Shown here in pieces: positions 32,248-41,500 of a DNA stretch of 50,711 nucleotides (its first letter is position 1; each line of letters begins with the position of its first letter). The notes under the pieces were generated by a model. That model was not told the DNA's origin and made no database searches. It saw only the letters and a list, made by a program, of their open reading frames with translations. The translations under genes and the position numbers were made by a program. This stretch comes from Vulcanimicrobiota bacterium (lineage in GTDB: Bacteria; Vulcanimicrobiota; Vulcanimicrobiia; Vulcanimicrobiales; Vulcanimicrobiaceae). The DNA is taken from the NCBI GenBank assembly GCA_019241305.1, contig JAFAXE010000034.1, forward strand, positions 1 through 50,711. Direction: 5' to 3'.

Positions 32248-33522
32248 ATGGTGCCAAGCGTCATGTTCGCGGCCGCGCTGCTCTCACTGTCGCCGCAGGT
32301 GACGATCCTCCACGAGTTCGTCGGCAATGGCGATGGCATTTTACCGGAGGCCGGCCTCGTCTCTGACCGGTCCGGAGCGCTGTACGGAACCACGGCCGTT
32401 GCCGGCGCAACGGACCATGGCATCGTCTTTCGGCTCACGCCAAAGCGCACCGGTTATTCCGAGACGATCTTGTATAACTTCAAGGGAAAGCCCGATGGGT
32501 TTTATCCGATTGCGCGACTCGCGATGGACTCGGCCGGAAACTTGTTCGGGACCACGTGGCTCGGCGGCCTCTCACCAAAGCCTTGCAATCACGACGGGTG
32601 CGGCACCGTGTTCGAGCTCCTCCGCTCGTCGGGGTACACCGAACGCGTGCTGTACCGTTTCACAGCGGGAACGGACGGCTACGAACCCACAAGTGGCCTG
32701 CTTTCGGACGGTACGGGATCGTGGTACGGCACGTCGTCCCAGGGCGGAGCATACAACTGCGGCGTGGTGTATAAGCTCACGCTCTCCGGCTCGCACGTGA
32801 AGGAATCGGTCATCTTTACATTTCCCGGTCAGAGCGGCGGTTGCTATCCGCAGGGTGACTTGATTTCAGACCGGAGCGGTGCGCTCTACGGCACGACCAG
32901 CGGAGGCGGAAACCCCAATGGACACGACGGATACGGTACGGTCTTCAAGTTAACGCCTTCGAAAGCCGGCTTTCAAGAACAGGTCATCTATGCGTTCAAC
33001 GGTGCAGATGGCTACGGTCCTGCGGCCGGTCTCGTCATGGACCCCAGCGGTGCGCTCTTTGGGACCACGCAGTTCGGTGGTACGATTGCGTGTCCCGACT
33101 TGCCGCCGAGCACGCCGGCAGGGTGCGGGAACGTGTTCAAACTCGCGCCTGCCGGAACGTCGTACGTCGAGAGCGTTCTGTACGCATTTCAGGGAGTGGT
33201 GACGCACGCTGGAAACAAGGGCGACGGAGCATTCCCGGAAGCCGCGCCGACTTTGGACGCAAAGCGAAATATTTACGGCACGACCTTGGAAGGCGGCTAT
33301 ATGGAGTGCCTCTTCGGATGTGGCATCGTTTTTGAACTCAAGGCGACGCCCGGAGGCTATCGCGAAAAGATTCTCCACCTGTTTGCTGGCCCGAACTACG
33401 AGGACGGCGCGTACCCTATCGGCGGGCTGCTGGCCGCGCCGTCCGGGCGCTTCTTCGGAACAACGTCACAGGGCGGGAGTCCCAACGTCCAAGGCGGTAC
33501 CGCGTTTCTGTTGACGCTCTAG
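32248..33522 (+). CDS. GloVer tandem-repeat protein (TIGR03803 type)
   Basis: 424 residues made almost wholly of repeats of about 45-60 residues. Each unit carries a G(L/D)-(V/L)-x-D-x-x-G-x-L-Y/F-G-T-T-x-x-G-G core followed by G-x-V-F-x-L. I count seven to eight cores, for example LYGTTAVAG, LFGTTWLGG, WYGTSSQGG, LYGTTSGGG, LFGTTQFGG, IYGTTLEGG and FFGTTSQGG. Such proteins are probably beta-propellers exported by varied sorting signals. Here the N-terminus is a short weak hydrophobic stretch (MFAAALLSLS) and no C-terminal anchor is seen. A second ATG at 32263 is possible. It is co-oriented with the 106-residue gene and followed by a terminator. Confidence 0.85.
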   Translation: MVPSVMFAAALLSLSPQVTILHEFVGNGDGILPEAGLVSDRSGALYGTTAVAGATDHGIVFRLTPKRTGYSETILYNFKGKPDGFYPIARLAMDSAGNLFGTTWLGGLSPKPCNHDGCGTVFELLRSSGYTERVLYRFTAGTDGYEPTSGLLSDGTGSWYGTSSQGGAYNCGVVYKLTLSGSHVKESVIFTFPGQSGGCYPQGDLISDRSGALYGTTSGGGNPNGHDGYGTVFKLTPSKAGFQEQVIYAFNGADGYGPAAGLVMDPSGALFGTTQFGGTIACPDLPPSTPAGCGNVFKLAPAGTSYVESVLYAFQGVVTHAGNKGDGAFPEAAPTLDAKRNIYGTTLEGGYMECLFGCGIVFELKATPGGYREKILHLFAGPNYEDGAYPIGGLLAAPSGRFFGTTSQGGSPNVQGGTAFLLTL

Positions 33523-33548
33523 GCCACCATCCTCGAGCACCTCTGAAG

Positions 33549-33576
33549 AGGGGCCGCACTGCGTGCGACCCCTTTT
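33549..33576 (+). terminator. Rho-independent terminator after the GloVer-repeat gene
   Basis: Stem AGGGG-C-CGCAC, loop TGC, GTGCG-A-CCCCT, followed by TTT. It has ten paired bases with one internal C/A mismatch. It starts 26 bp after the stop codon. The opposite strand has no T-run, so it serves the plus-strand genes only. Confidence 0.8.
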
Positions 33577-33579
33577 CTG

Positions 33580-34020
33580 CTACTGTCCGGTATTGCTGGT
33601 GCCGCCGCTTTCCCGCGCCGGCCGGTCTCCTTCAGCGACGGCTTGGCGCGGACACATGAACTTTCCATTCTTCGTATGGCCGTAATACGGATCTCCCGGC
33701 TCGTGATAGACATGGGTATGCGTGTTCACCCACACAGCGCGAACGGCGCCGCATCGCGGGATCGCGCCGCCCGCCATCATGCCGCCGCTACTGCCGGCGC
33801 CGCCACCGTATTCGCTCGTGCGACCGCCGGACGTGCCGTTCTCGTTCATCATCGTACCGCGATGACGGTGCGAATACTTGGCACTCGTCCCTTGCGTCAT
33901 ATTGGAACCGTTCGAGTACGTCGACGTCGAGGTCTGGTTGCTCTTCGAACCACCGCACGCGACGAGGCTGACAGCCACGGCCGCGCTCGCTACAACCGTG
34001 CTGAGTCGTTTCATGCTCAC
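33580..34020 (-). CDS. Small lipoprotein with a C-terminal YYGHTKNGKFMCP motif
   Basis: 146 residues. A lipoprotein signal ends in LVAC (about Cys22). A Ser/Thr/Asn/Gly-rich, disordered middle follows (about 25-90). A short folded end reads VWVNTHTHVYHEPGD, then PYYGHTKNGKFMCP and A-x-A-E-G-D-R-P-A. That end resembles a small module (sunset-like) found on secreted bacterial proteins; I am not certain of the name. GGAGG lies four bases before the GTG at 34020 and ten before an in-frame ATG at 34014, so either could be used. It sits one base after the 59-residue membrane protein gene. Confidence 0.78.
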   Translation of the reverse strand: MSMKRLSTVVASAAVAVSLVACGGSKSNQTSTSTYSNGSNMTQGTSAKYSHRHRGTMMNENGTSGGRTSEYGGGAGSSGGMMAGGAIPRCGAVRAVWVNTHTHVYHEPGDPYYGHTKNGKFMCPRQAVAEGDRPARESGGTSNTGQ

Positions 34021-34021
34021 A

Positions 34022-34201
34022 TTACCTCCGTTCGATGAGGCGTTCGCCGCGCTCGACGCCGCTCATCACGCCACGCTCCGCCGAGGTAAAGAGACCCACG
34101 ATGAAGCGGATCGTCGCGATGACGCCGATAATCGCGAACAGGAAAATGAACAAAAACAGCCACGCGGCCGCGTGGAGCAGGCTCAAAACAAAATGTTCCA
34201 C
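34022..34201 (-). CDS. Small single-pass membrane protein (59 residues)
   Basis: A short protein with a GTG start preceded by an excellent AAGGAGGG site about six bases upstream. Residues 1-35 form a long hydrophobic stretch (WLFLFIFLFAIIGVIATI core); residues 36-59 are charged, with several Arg and Glu (SAERGVMSGVERGERLIERR). I do not recognise a family. The frame stays open far upstream, but that part is antisense to a real gene. It lies between the second retropepsin/PDZ gene (56 bp) and the small lipoprotein (1 bp), on the same strand. Confidence 0.75.
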   Translation of the reverse strand: MEHFVLSLLHAAAWLFLFIFLFAIIGVIATIRFIVGLFTSAERGVMSGVERGERLIERR

Positions 34202-34257
34202 GGTCTTCCCTCCTTCGCTCGCAGCCTTATTCCCAGGAACGAGGCCGTGCACACGAA

Positions 34258-35448
34258 CTACACGACGTCGCGCAGCGTCAGGACCACATCGAGCGGTGCG
34301 CCCGAGCGCTCGATGTGCAAGGTCACGCGCGTGCCGAGAGGCTCCCGCACGAAGGCGTCGCGCTCGGCCGCAAGGCCGATTTCTGAAGCCGGGCGTCCAT
34401 CGATCGAGCGGATCACATCGCCTGGCCGCAAGCCTGCTGCGGCGGCAGGGCCACCGCCGATGACGTCGGCGACGGCAAAGCCTTCGCCTTTGTCGATGAG
34501 CCACATCCCGGAACGGTCGTAGACGTCCGGTGACGCGTAGTCTGCGTCCGGGAGTAGGCGCAGCCGGCGATGTCCGTAATCGAAGGTCAGCGTGAACCGG
34601 TGAAGGACGCCGTAACCGATATTCGCCGCGACGGAACCACCGGCGAAAAAGCCGTGTCGTGACTGCGGAATCCGCGTCACCGGCTCGGCGATGTCGAATG
34701 TCCCGATGTGGACGTGAGCGGCCCGCGTCAGTTTGGCTCGTACGGGACCGCCGATTCCCCACCCCGCGATCCCTTCCGCACTTGGATGATACCGCTGTTG
34801 CAATTCGTTCTTCTGCACGAATGGGACGAGCAACGAGACGGAACCGCGGTCTCCGGTATCGAGGGTGAAGGGGCCGGATACACCATCGACGTCGCCATTC
34901 ACCTCCGGCATCGTGCCATAGAATGCGAGCTGCAGTTCGGCTCCAGAGCCTTGGAACGGCGTTGCGTCGCCTGGATCGAACAGCGTGAGGGTGCGCGCGG
35001 TATAGTCGATACGCACGATATAGCGGTCGAACAGCTCGTGTCCGATCAGCCCGTCGAAATGCTGGATTCCTTCCGCTGCACGCAAATCGGTAAACGACAG
35101 CACCGTGAAGTGTTGGTCGCGTAACACGGCGCCTCCGACGTCGACCGCATCGACGTGGACGGTGCGAGCGGTCTGGGGGCGCTCTCCCGTTCCGTAGACC
35201 CGATACGGATGACCGCCACGCAGTCCCAGCGCGTCGGCGTCGTCTGACGCCAGGACGTCGCCGGCGCCCGTATCGATCGCGAACCGAAGCGGCGTTCCGC
35301 CGTTCAGCCGCGCGTTCACGAAGATGTGACCGCCGACGATGTCGATGGGTACCACGAGCGGCGCCATCGGTGCAGCGGCGCGCGAACTGGCTGGTCCTGC
35401 CGTCACGGCTGCGAGCGTGAGCAGTGCGGCAAACCGTCTTGCGTCCAC
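34258..35448 (-). CDS. Secreted double retropepsin-like protein with PDZ domain
   Basis: 396 residues. A signal peptide occupies about 1-25. Two aspartyl motifs follow, D59-T-G-A-G-D and D197-T-G-D-R-G, each preceded by a hydrophobic strand (PLRFAIDTG and PFTLDTG). The C-terminal PDZ domain (about 320-392) contains GLRPGDVIRSIDGRPASE. Domain order and the ending L-T-L-R-D-x-V match the 617-residue paralogue at 11845-13698, without that protein's N-terminal LolA-like region. Both DTG motifs are intact here, so a single-chain active peptidase is plausible. Substrates are unknown. The GTG start has only a weak site. Confidence 0.85.
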   Translation of the reverse strand: MDARRFAALLTLAAVTAGPASSRAAAPMAPLVVPIDIVGGHIFVNARLNGGTPLRFAIDTGAGDVLASDDADALGLRGGHPYRVYGTGERPQTARTVHVDAVDVGGAVLRDQHFTVLSFTDLRAAEGIQHFDGLIGHELFDRYIVRIDYTARTLTLFDPGDATPFQGSGAELQLAFYGTMPEVNGDVDGVSGPFTLDTGDRGSVSLLVPFVQKNELQQRYHPSAEGIAGWGIGGPVRAKLTRAAHVHIGTFDIAEPVTRIPQSRHGFFAGGSVAANIGYGVLHRFTLTFDYGHRRLRLLPDADYASPDVYDRSGMWLIDKGEGFAVADVIGGGPAAAAGLRPGDVIRSIDGRPASEIGLAAERDAFVREPLGTRVTLHIERSGAPLDVVLTLRDVV

Positions 35449-35485
35449 GAACTCTGCTACGCGGCGGCCGCGCCCAACGTTCCCG

Positions 35486-36250
35486 TCACGCGCGTCGCAC
35501 GAAAAAATACACCGTCATCCCGACGCCGACAATGACCACGGCGAGCCGAACGATCCGTGGATCGATGCGCCGTGCAATACGAGCGCCAACGTACCCCCCG
35601 ACGACGGCGCCCACGGTGAAGATCAGGGCTTCTCTCCACGCGATCTTGTGCGCCAAGAGAAACGGTATGACCGCGATCCCATTGACCGAGGTGGCTAGCA
35701 GAACTTTGGCCGCGTTCATGCGGTGAATGTGGGTCCATCCCGAGACGGCAAACAGCGCCAGGATGAGGATACTGATACCAGCTCCGAAGTAGCCACCATA
35801 GATTGCGACCACGAAGAGCGCCGGTAACCACCGCAGCTCGATTCGCTCCTCGCTCGCCGCAGGACGACCGGCCAGCGTCCGCAGGGCGTCGCTCCCAGCA
35901 AAGACGAGCGTGGCAAACAACAGAAGCCACGGAATCAGCTGAGAAAACGTTTGCTCCGGGGTGCGCAGAAGCAACTCGGCGCCGATCACGCCACCCACCA
36001 ACGAGACGACGAGTGCCGGCCACAAGCCGCGCCAGCCGCTGAGCTCCTCGCGATACCCGCCGACGCTCGAGAGCGTGCCCAGCCACATGGCGGTGTTATT
36101 GGTGGCGTTCGCGACGATCGATGGCAATCCCAAGAACACCAGTGCGGGGAACGAGATGAAGCTCCCACCACCTGCCACCGAGTTGAGTGCGCCGGCGAGA
36201 ACGGCCGCGCCCAGACCCGACGCCACTCTGGGGAGTTCAGCGCTCTCCAC
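35486..36250 (-). CDS. TauE/SafE (TSUP) family membrane permease
   Basis: A multi-pass inner-membrane protein of 254 residues with seven to eight hydrophobic segments. The first repeat shows the family pattern (LNSVAGGGSFISFPALVFLGLP, then ANATN-T, and G-x-x-x-G-x-x-x-x-L motifs); the second starts near YGGYFGAGISILILAL. Members move sulfite, sulfoacetate or other organosulfur anions, but no sulfur gene is nearby to fix the substrate. I choose the GTG at 36250; a TTG at 36295 would add a Cys-rich 15-residue extension that looks unlike the family. Confidence 0.88.
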   Translation of the reverse strand: MESAELPRVASGLGAAVLAGALNSVAGGGSFISFPALVFLGLPSIVANATNNTAMWLGTLSSVGGYREELSGWRGLWPALVVSLVGGVIGAELLLRTPEQTFSQLIPWLLLFATLVFAGSDALRTLAGRPAASEERIELRWLPALFVVAIYGGYFGAGISILILALFAVSGWTHIHRMNAAKVLLATSVNGIAVIPFLLAHKIAWREALIFTVGAVVGGYVGARIARRIDPRIVRLAVVIVGVGMTVYFFVRRA

Positions 36251-36476
36251 GTTCCGTGTGACCGGGCGGCCGAGGCAAGCGATGCACCTTTTCAATCCAT
36301 TTTCGCGTTGTGCGGGAAACGGGACGGGGAGATGGCGAAGACATGAGCCTAGGAAGCGCCGCGTCGAGAGCCGACGCGCGAAACGGGCCGCTCATCCGCG
36401 ACGACAGCACTTCCGAACCTTGGACGTCCGGCGCAGCGGCGCCGGTTTGCGGCTGTGTGCGCGCACGGAATAGACC

Positions 36477-36719
36477 ATGCAAGATCGCGACATCACCGAC
36501 CACATCGAGGCGCTCGTGCGCGAGGAGCACGAGTTGCTCGACCGCGGCGAAAACACAGCGCTTTCCGCTGAGGAACACCAGCGTTTAAAAACCGTCACTA
36601 TCGAACTCGACCAATACTACGACGTGCTGCGGCAGCGGCGCGCACTGCGCGAAGCGGGTCTCGACCCAGCGAGCGCACGTGAGCGTCCGGCGGACGTCGT
36701 CGAGGATTACCTGCAGTAG
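36477..36719 (+). CDS. DUF2630 family protein
   Basis: A small cytoplasmic protein of 80 residues. The order D-I-x-x-H-I-E-A-L-V-x-E-E-H-E-L, the E-E-H-Q-R-L-K segment, L-D-Q-x-x-D-V-L-R-Q-R-R-A-x-R-E and the ending VVEDYLQ match DUF2630, a family without known function. It is predicted as a helical hairpin with strong coiled-coil character. A GGA lies about twelve bases before the ATG. The helicase follows 40 bp downstream on the same strand. The 226 bp to the TSUP gene hold no other gene I can support. Confidence 0.85.
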   Translation: MQDRDITDHIEALVREEHELLDRGENTALSAEEHQRLKTVTIELDQYYDVLRQRRALREAGLDPASARERPADVVEDYLQ

Positions 36720-36759
36720 CGAAGACCGCGTCGCCAGAGGATACGCCCCAACCAACACT

Positions 36760-38541
36760 GTGATCTCCACTGCACCGCGCCTGCGACCGTATCAGGTCGC
36801 CGCGCAGGAGGCCATCGTCAAAGCGCGTCAGCAAGGCTTTCGCGCGCAATTGATTTCCATGGCTACGGGTTTGGGCAAGAGCGTCCTCATAGCAACGCTC
36901 CCAAAATTGTTACAGCTGGAAGATCATGACGTCTTGTTGGTGGTTGCGCATCGCGACGAATTGATCGAGCAGCTGGTCGGCAAGTTTGCCGCCGAAAATC
37001 CGGGCGCGCGAATCACGGTCGAGAAGGCGGAGCAAGTTGCTTCGATCGACTCCAACATCGTCGTCGCGACGGTGCAGACGCTCGCCGGGCAACGGCTGAA
37101 AGAGTTCATCGGACGCTTTGGGCGCCGAATCGCACTTTTCGTGATCGACGAAGCGCACCACGCGGCGGCGCCGACGTACCGAGCCATCGTGGACGCGGTC
37201 GTAAGCGCCCGACCGGATGCGATGGTGTTCGGGTTCACCGCGACGCCGAACCGAGGCGACGGCGTCCGGCTCATCGACGTCTTCCATAAGATCGTCTTTT
37301 CGATGGACGCCCGCGCCGCGATTGCGGAAGGGTTCCTCGTTCCGGTCCGCTCGTATGGCGTCGCGACGAAAACCAACCTCGACGGCGTCGCGTCGCGGCT
37401 CGGCGACTTCGTCATCGGACAACTCGCGGCTGCGGTCAACACCGTCGATCGCAATCGGCGTATCGTCGACGCCTACCGGCAGCATACGCCGGGAATGAAG
37501 GCACTCGTCTTCACCGCCTCCGTGCAACATGCGCGCGACGTCTGCGACGAGTTTCGTGCTGCCGGAATCAAAGCATCGTTCGCGAGCGGCGAGACTCCGA
37601 CGGAAGAACGCGAACGCGTCGTTTCGGACTTCCGCAACGGCAAGAGCGACGTGCTCGTGAACTGCGGCCTGTACCTCGAAGGCTTCGACGTTCCGTCGAT
37701 TCAGGTCGTCATCAACGCGCGGCCGACGAAGAGTACTACGCTATACACGCAGATCACGGGGCGCGGGCTGCGTCCCGTCGACGAGATCGCGAACGCCCTC
37801 TCCGACGTACAAAATATCGAATTGCGCCGCGAGCTCATCGCGCAGAGCCCCAAACCCTACGCCATCGTGCTCGATATGGTCGACCAGGCTCATCGGCACG
37901 AGCTCGTCACGCTGCCGTCGCTGTGGGGACTGCCGCCGCAGATCGACGCACAAGGGCGGCCCGTTTCCCAGGTGGCGCAACGGTTCGAGCAACTCTACGC
38001 GCTGGACCCGCGAGCCGCCGCCCGCGTGCGAACGGCCGAACAGATCGAGACGGCACTCATCGAAATCGAAGCGCGCTCAAAGCGCCCGGAGGAAGTGCCG
38101 TGGACGCCGCTTACGCCGGAACACTGGCGCCGCCAGTGGCCGGCGCAACGTGTGGCGCGCGATCGTTTCGGGCGGCCAATCCCAAACTTCGGAAAGCACT
38201 TCGAGACGCTGGTCGCCGAGGCGAAACGTATCGCTCCGCTCGAGGACGCGGAAGCGTTCGCCTATCGGGTTCTCAACGTGAACCCGCGCACGATCGGCGA
38301 AGAAGCGCCGCAGGTGGACGTCGAGCGGCACGGCGACCAGTGGGTCGCGACGCTGACCGTCGGAACGCGCCCGCCGCGTGAGTTGCTCAGTGCACCGACG
38401 TTGCCGGAAGCGTTTTATCAAGCCGAGATGCGAATGTTGCACGGCGGTGCAGAGACGCTGCAGCAGGTGGTACACCGCACCTCGCGGCGCAACGGTTCAT
38501 CGCGGCGGCGGTTCCGGCGTCGCCGCCGTCACGCACACTAA
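36760..38541 (+). CDS. SSL2-type superfamily 2 DEAH helicase with uncharacterised C-terminal domain
   Basis: 593 residues. It has a Q-like RPYQ motif at the start, Walker A ATGLGKS at 35-41, DEAH at 130-133, TATPNR at 160-165 and motif VI QITGRGLRP. It resembles the SSL2/XPB-like and type I restriction helicase cores, but no nuclease or restriction gene is adjacent. About residues 400-575 form an extra domain (PEEVPWTPLTPEHWRRQWPA region) that I do not recognise, followed by a strongly basic tail (RRRFRRRRRHAH). The GTG at 36760 is the best start; the AGAGGAT upstream is distant. It ends six bases from the convergent tamB. Confidence 0.88.
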   Translation: MISTAPRLRPYQVAAQEAIVKARQQGFRAQLISMATGLGKSVLIATLPKLLQLEDHDVLLVVAHRDELIEQLVGKFAAENPGARITVEKAEQVASIDSNIVVATVQTLAGQRLKEFIGRFGRRIALFVIDEAHHAAAPTYRAIVDAVVSARPDAMVFGFTATPNRGDGVRLIDVFHKIVFSMDARAAIAEGFLVPVRSYGVATKTNLDGVASRLGDFVIGQLAAAVNTVDRNRRIVDAYRQHTPGMKALVFTASVQHARDVCDEFRAAGIKASFASGETPTEERERVVSDFRNGKSDVLVNCGLYLEGFDVPSIQVVINARPTKSTTLYTQITGRGLRPVDEIANALSDVQNIELRRELIAQSPKPYAIVLDMVDQAHRHELVTLPSLWGLPPQIDAQGRPVSQVAQRFEQLYALDPRAAARVRTAEQIETALIEIEARSKRPEEVPWTPLTPEHWRRQWPAQRVARDRFGRPIPNFGKHFETLVAEAKRIAPLEDAEAFAYRVLNVNPRTIGEEAPQVDVERHGDQWVATLTVGTRPPRELLSAPTLPEAFYQAEMRMLHGGAETLQQVVHRTSRRNGSSRRRFRRRRRHAH

Positions 38542-38547
38542 ACGTGA

Positions 38548-41500
38548 TTACGGTGAAGGGGAGGTTGCGGCCGTTGTTGCGGGGGCGGGACTCGGCTTCG
38601 GCTTGACCTTTCCGCCCCAGAAGCGCTTTTGCAGCACAAACGTCCAGCCGCTCGTGCCTCCGGTAGGCTGGCTTGCCGTCAACGCGGGATTCGTTGAGGT
38701 AGCATAAATCTGCGGATCGAACCTGCCGGTGCCCTGTTGCTGGAAGAACGTCAACTGTACCGCGGTCCCTGGGCGCGGATGGGCCTCGATTCCGAAACTC
38801 TGACGCGATGGGTAACTAAACGTCTGCGCCCAGACCGCGTCGATGCGCTGGCCGAGGCTCTTTCGGGCACTCGTTCCGAATCCACCGTACGGATCGTAGT
38901 TGATCGCGAACTGGTTGAGGCCAAGCCCTCGGCCGACCTGCGCGCTCAGGGGCTCGAGAATTTGACGGGTGAACTGTTGCGTGAGTGCCGTCTCGGCGAA
39001 CGACTGCGCTATCTCGGCGGCATTCGGCGCGGTACTCGAGTACGTCGGCAACCCGTTCACGGCACCGAGTTGTTGCGCCCCCAGCAAGAGTCCGAGGATC
39101 TGCGAACGATCGTAGTAGGGATCTGAGGCGAGCTGGACGTTCAGTGCGTCGGGCGCTAGGCCGGATACCGTGAGCGTGACGTACGTTTCGGGCTCGGGTA
39201 CGCGCGTCGTCGCCTCGGCGTAGACGGTCGGCATGATCCCGTTTTGCGGATTGAAGCGCACCGTGCCACGCTGTAACTGGAAGCTGCGGTAAAAATCGAC
39301 GCTTCCCCCCGTTGCGCGGATCACTCCCGCGAGCGTCGGGGCCGCCAAGGTTCCACCGACGTGGACGCTGCCCTGACCGCCGACGTCGACTTGGCCGCTT
39401 TGTACGCGCACATCGTTCCCTGCAGTCACATCGAGATCAAACCCGATGGGCGGTGGAGCCTGCGCGGGCGCCTTGGACGGAGCGGGATTGTACAACGCCG
39501 ACAACGGAACGCGCGCCGATGGAATGACGATGTTCCCGGCGACCTGGACGGGGCCACCGCCGGCTCTCGAAAGGTTGAGGCCACCGTCGATTGTCCCACG
39601 AATGTATTTCGGCGCATCGATCTGCACATTCTTGGCAACCGCGGCACCTCGGAACGCAAGCGTCCGTGCGGGATCGTGCAAATCCGCGATCGACGCGACG
39701 GCGTTTCCGTCGATGGAGCCGCGACCAATGTTGGCATGCACGTCGCTGAGACGCGCGGTTTCATTGTGCAAGGCCAAGGTGGCGCGCATATTTTCTACAG
39801 GTGAGCGCAAGAGCGAGGAGGCGTAGTAACCGCCGTTCAGCGCCAGCGTTCCGGTCGTTTGGGGTGCGTGCGTCGTCCCGGTGATACGAATCTGTCCGTC
39901 GAGCAAGCCCTTGAGCGTCGTGTCGTTGGAGAGCAATGGCCCAAAATCAGCCAGGTCCAGCCGCACGAGTTGTAAGCCCCCGCTGATAGGTGCGTTAGCG
40001 CGAAGCCCCGGATGTCGCAGGTCGAACGGAGCGTGCAGGTTCGCGCGCACCGTACCGTGGTTGAAGTCGACGACGGCGTCGTCGAGCGCGGCCCAGCGGT
40101 CGTCAAGTGCAAGTGCAGCGTGAACGCGGCGCACTGCGAGCTTCGCATATCGCGCGTCGGTCAGGTCTACCGTATTCTCGATGCGAGGAGTACGGGGCGT
40201 GCCGGTAAGGTGGAGTTGTGCGGACAGCTCGCCAGCCGCATCGAGCTTTTTGCCGCTCAAGGTCTGAGTGAGCGCCCCGATGTCGGGGCTCGTCACCACT
40301 GCCCGCACGTCCAACGGATCGATGGGCCGCAGCCCGAAGGAACCATTTGCTGTTACCGAAAGGTTGGGAAGCGAGACCACGGCCTGGGACAGCGAGACGC
40401 GGCCCCGGTGGGCCTCCGCCGCCAGAGACGCGCGCTGAAGCGGAATCTTGTAGACGAACGCGTCGCGTACCGCGACGCTGCCACGCGCCGCGGCGGTTCG
40501 GGGAACGCCATGGACTTCTGCCTGGGCATCGACGAATCCAACGATGGGAGCGTACATCCCGGCCGCGGGCAGCCATGTGCTGAGATTGAAGTCGCGCGCC
40601 GTCGTGCGGACGTCGAGCGGGACGCGGTCCAAAGGATCGCGCAGCGGATCGTGCGCAGGCAACAAGGCACTGGCGGCGAGCGTCAACGTCCCGGCATCGC
40701 CGCGAACGTTCGCGTTGGCTTGAATCTGCCTGCCCCTGGTGTGCCACGCCGCCGACGTCGTGCCCAGCGCAAAGCGGCGGTATCGCGCGTTCGCGATCTC
40801 GACGTGGCCACGCGTCGAGAGTCCGGCATTCGATTGCGTCAGCGCGACGTCAAGCGAACCTCGGCCGCCGAGCGTGTCAGCCGGATCGAAATAATCGTTG
40901 AAATCGGCTAAGTTGGCATGGGGCGCGACGATGCGTACGCGGCGAAGTTCCGGTGCGACTGCGCCGCTGACGCCGACGCGAGTCGAGCCGACCGTTACGC
41001 CGCCCGAGCGAACGACAGCACTGGAGCGCGATGCCGAAACATCGGCACCGAGATCGAAGAACGCTAACCCGTTCACCGAGCCTGAGCCCCGTATGAGGCG
41101 ACCGTTCACGACGGGCTGCGCTCCCGTCCCGCGGACGGCGACGTCGGCATCGACGCTCCCTTCGAAAGGAACGGTCGAGCGAATGCCGGCGACGCGTTGT
41201 ACATTGCGCAGATCGACGCCATCGGCGCTGGCATGCAAATTCAACCGCGGTGCAGCCGCACCGATTCCGGAGACGGTCCCATCCCCGTTCGCCACGATGC
41301 CGCCCGCAATCGCGGTCGCGTCACGTAACAGTAAACGTCCGCCGCCGAAGGAAAGGTTGGTCGTCGCATCCAGCGGGAGACCGCGCAGCGATGCGCCTTG
41401 GAGCGCAACGCCGCCATTGACCTCGGGCGACGACGTGTCTCCGCTGACCGACGCGATCGCGGTCACGGTTCCTCCGTGCAACGCGCCACCGCCCGGAATT

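Noticed and set aside
34202-34762. Long upstream extension of the 59-residue membrane protein frame
   Set aside because: It runs through the retropepsin/PDZ gene in another frame; the strong ribosome-binding site fixes the short start.
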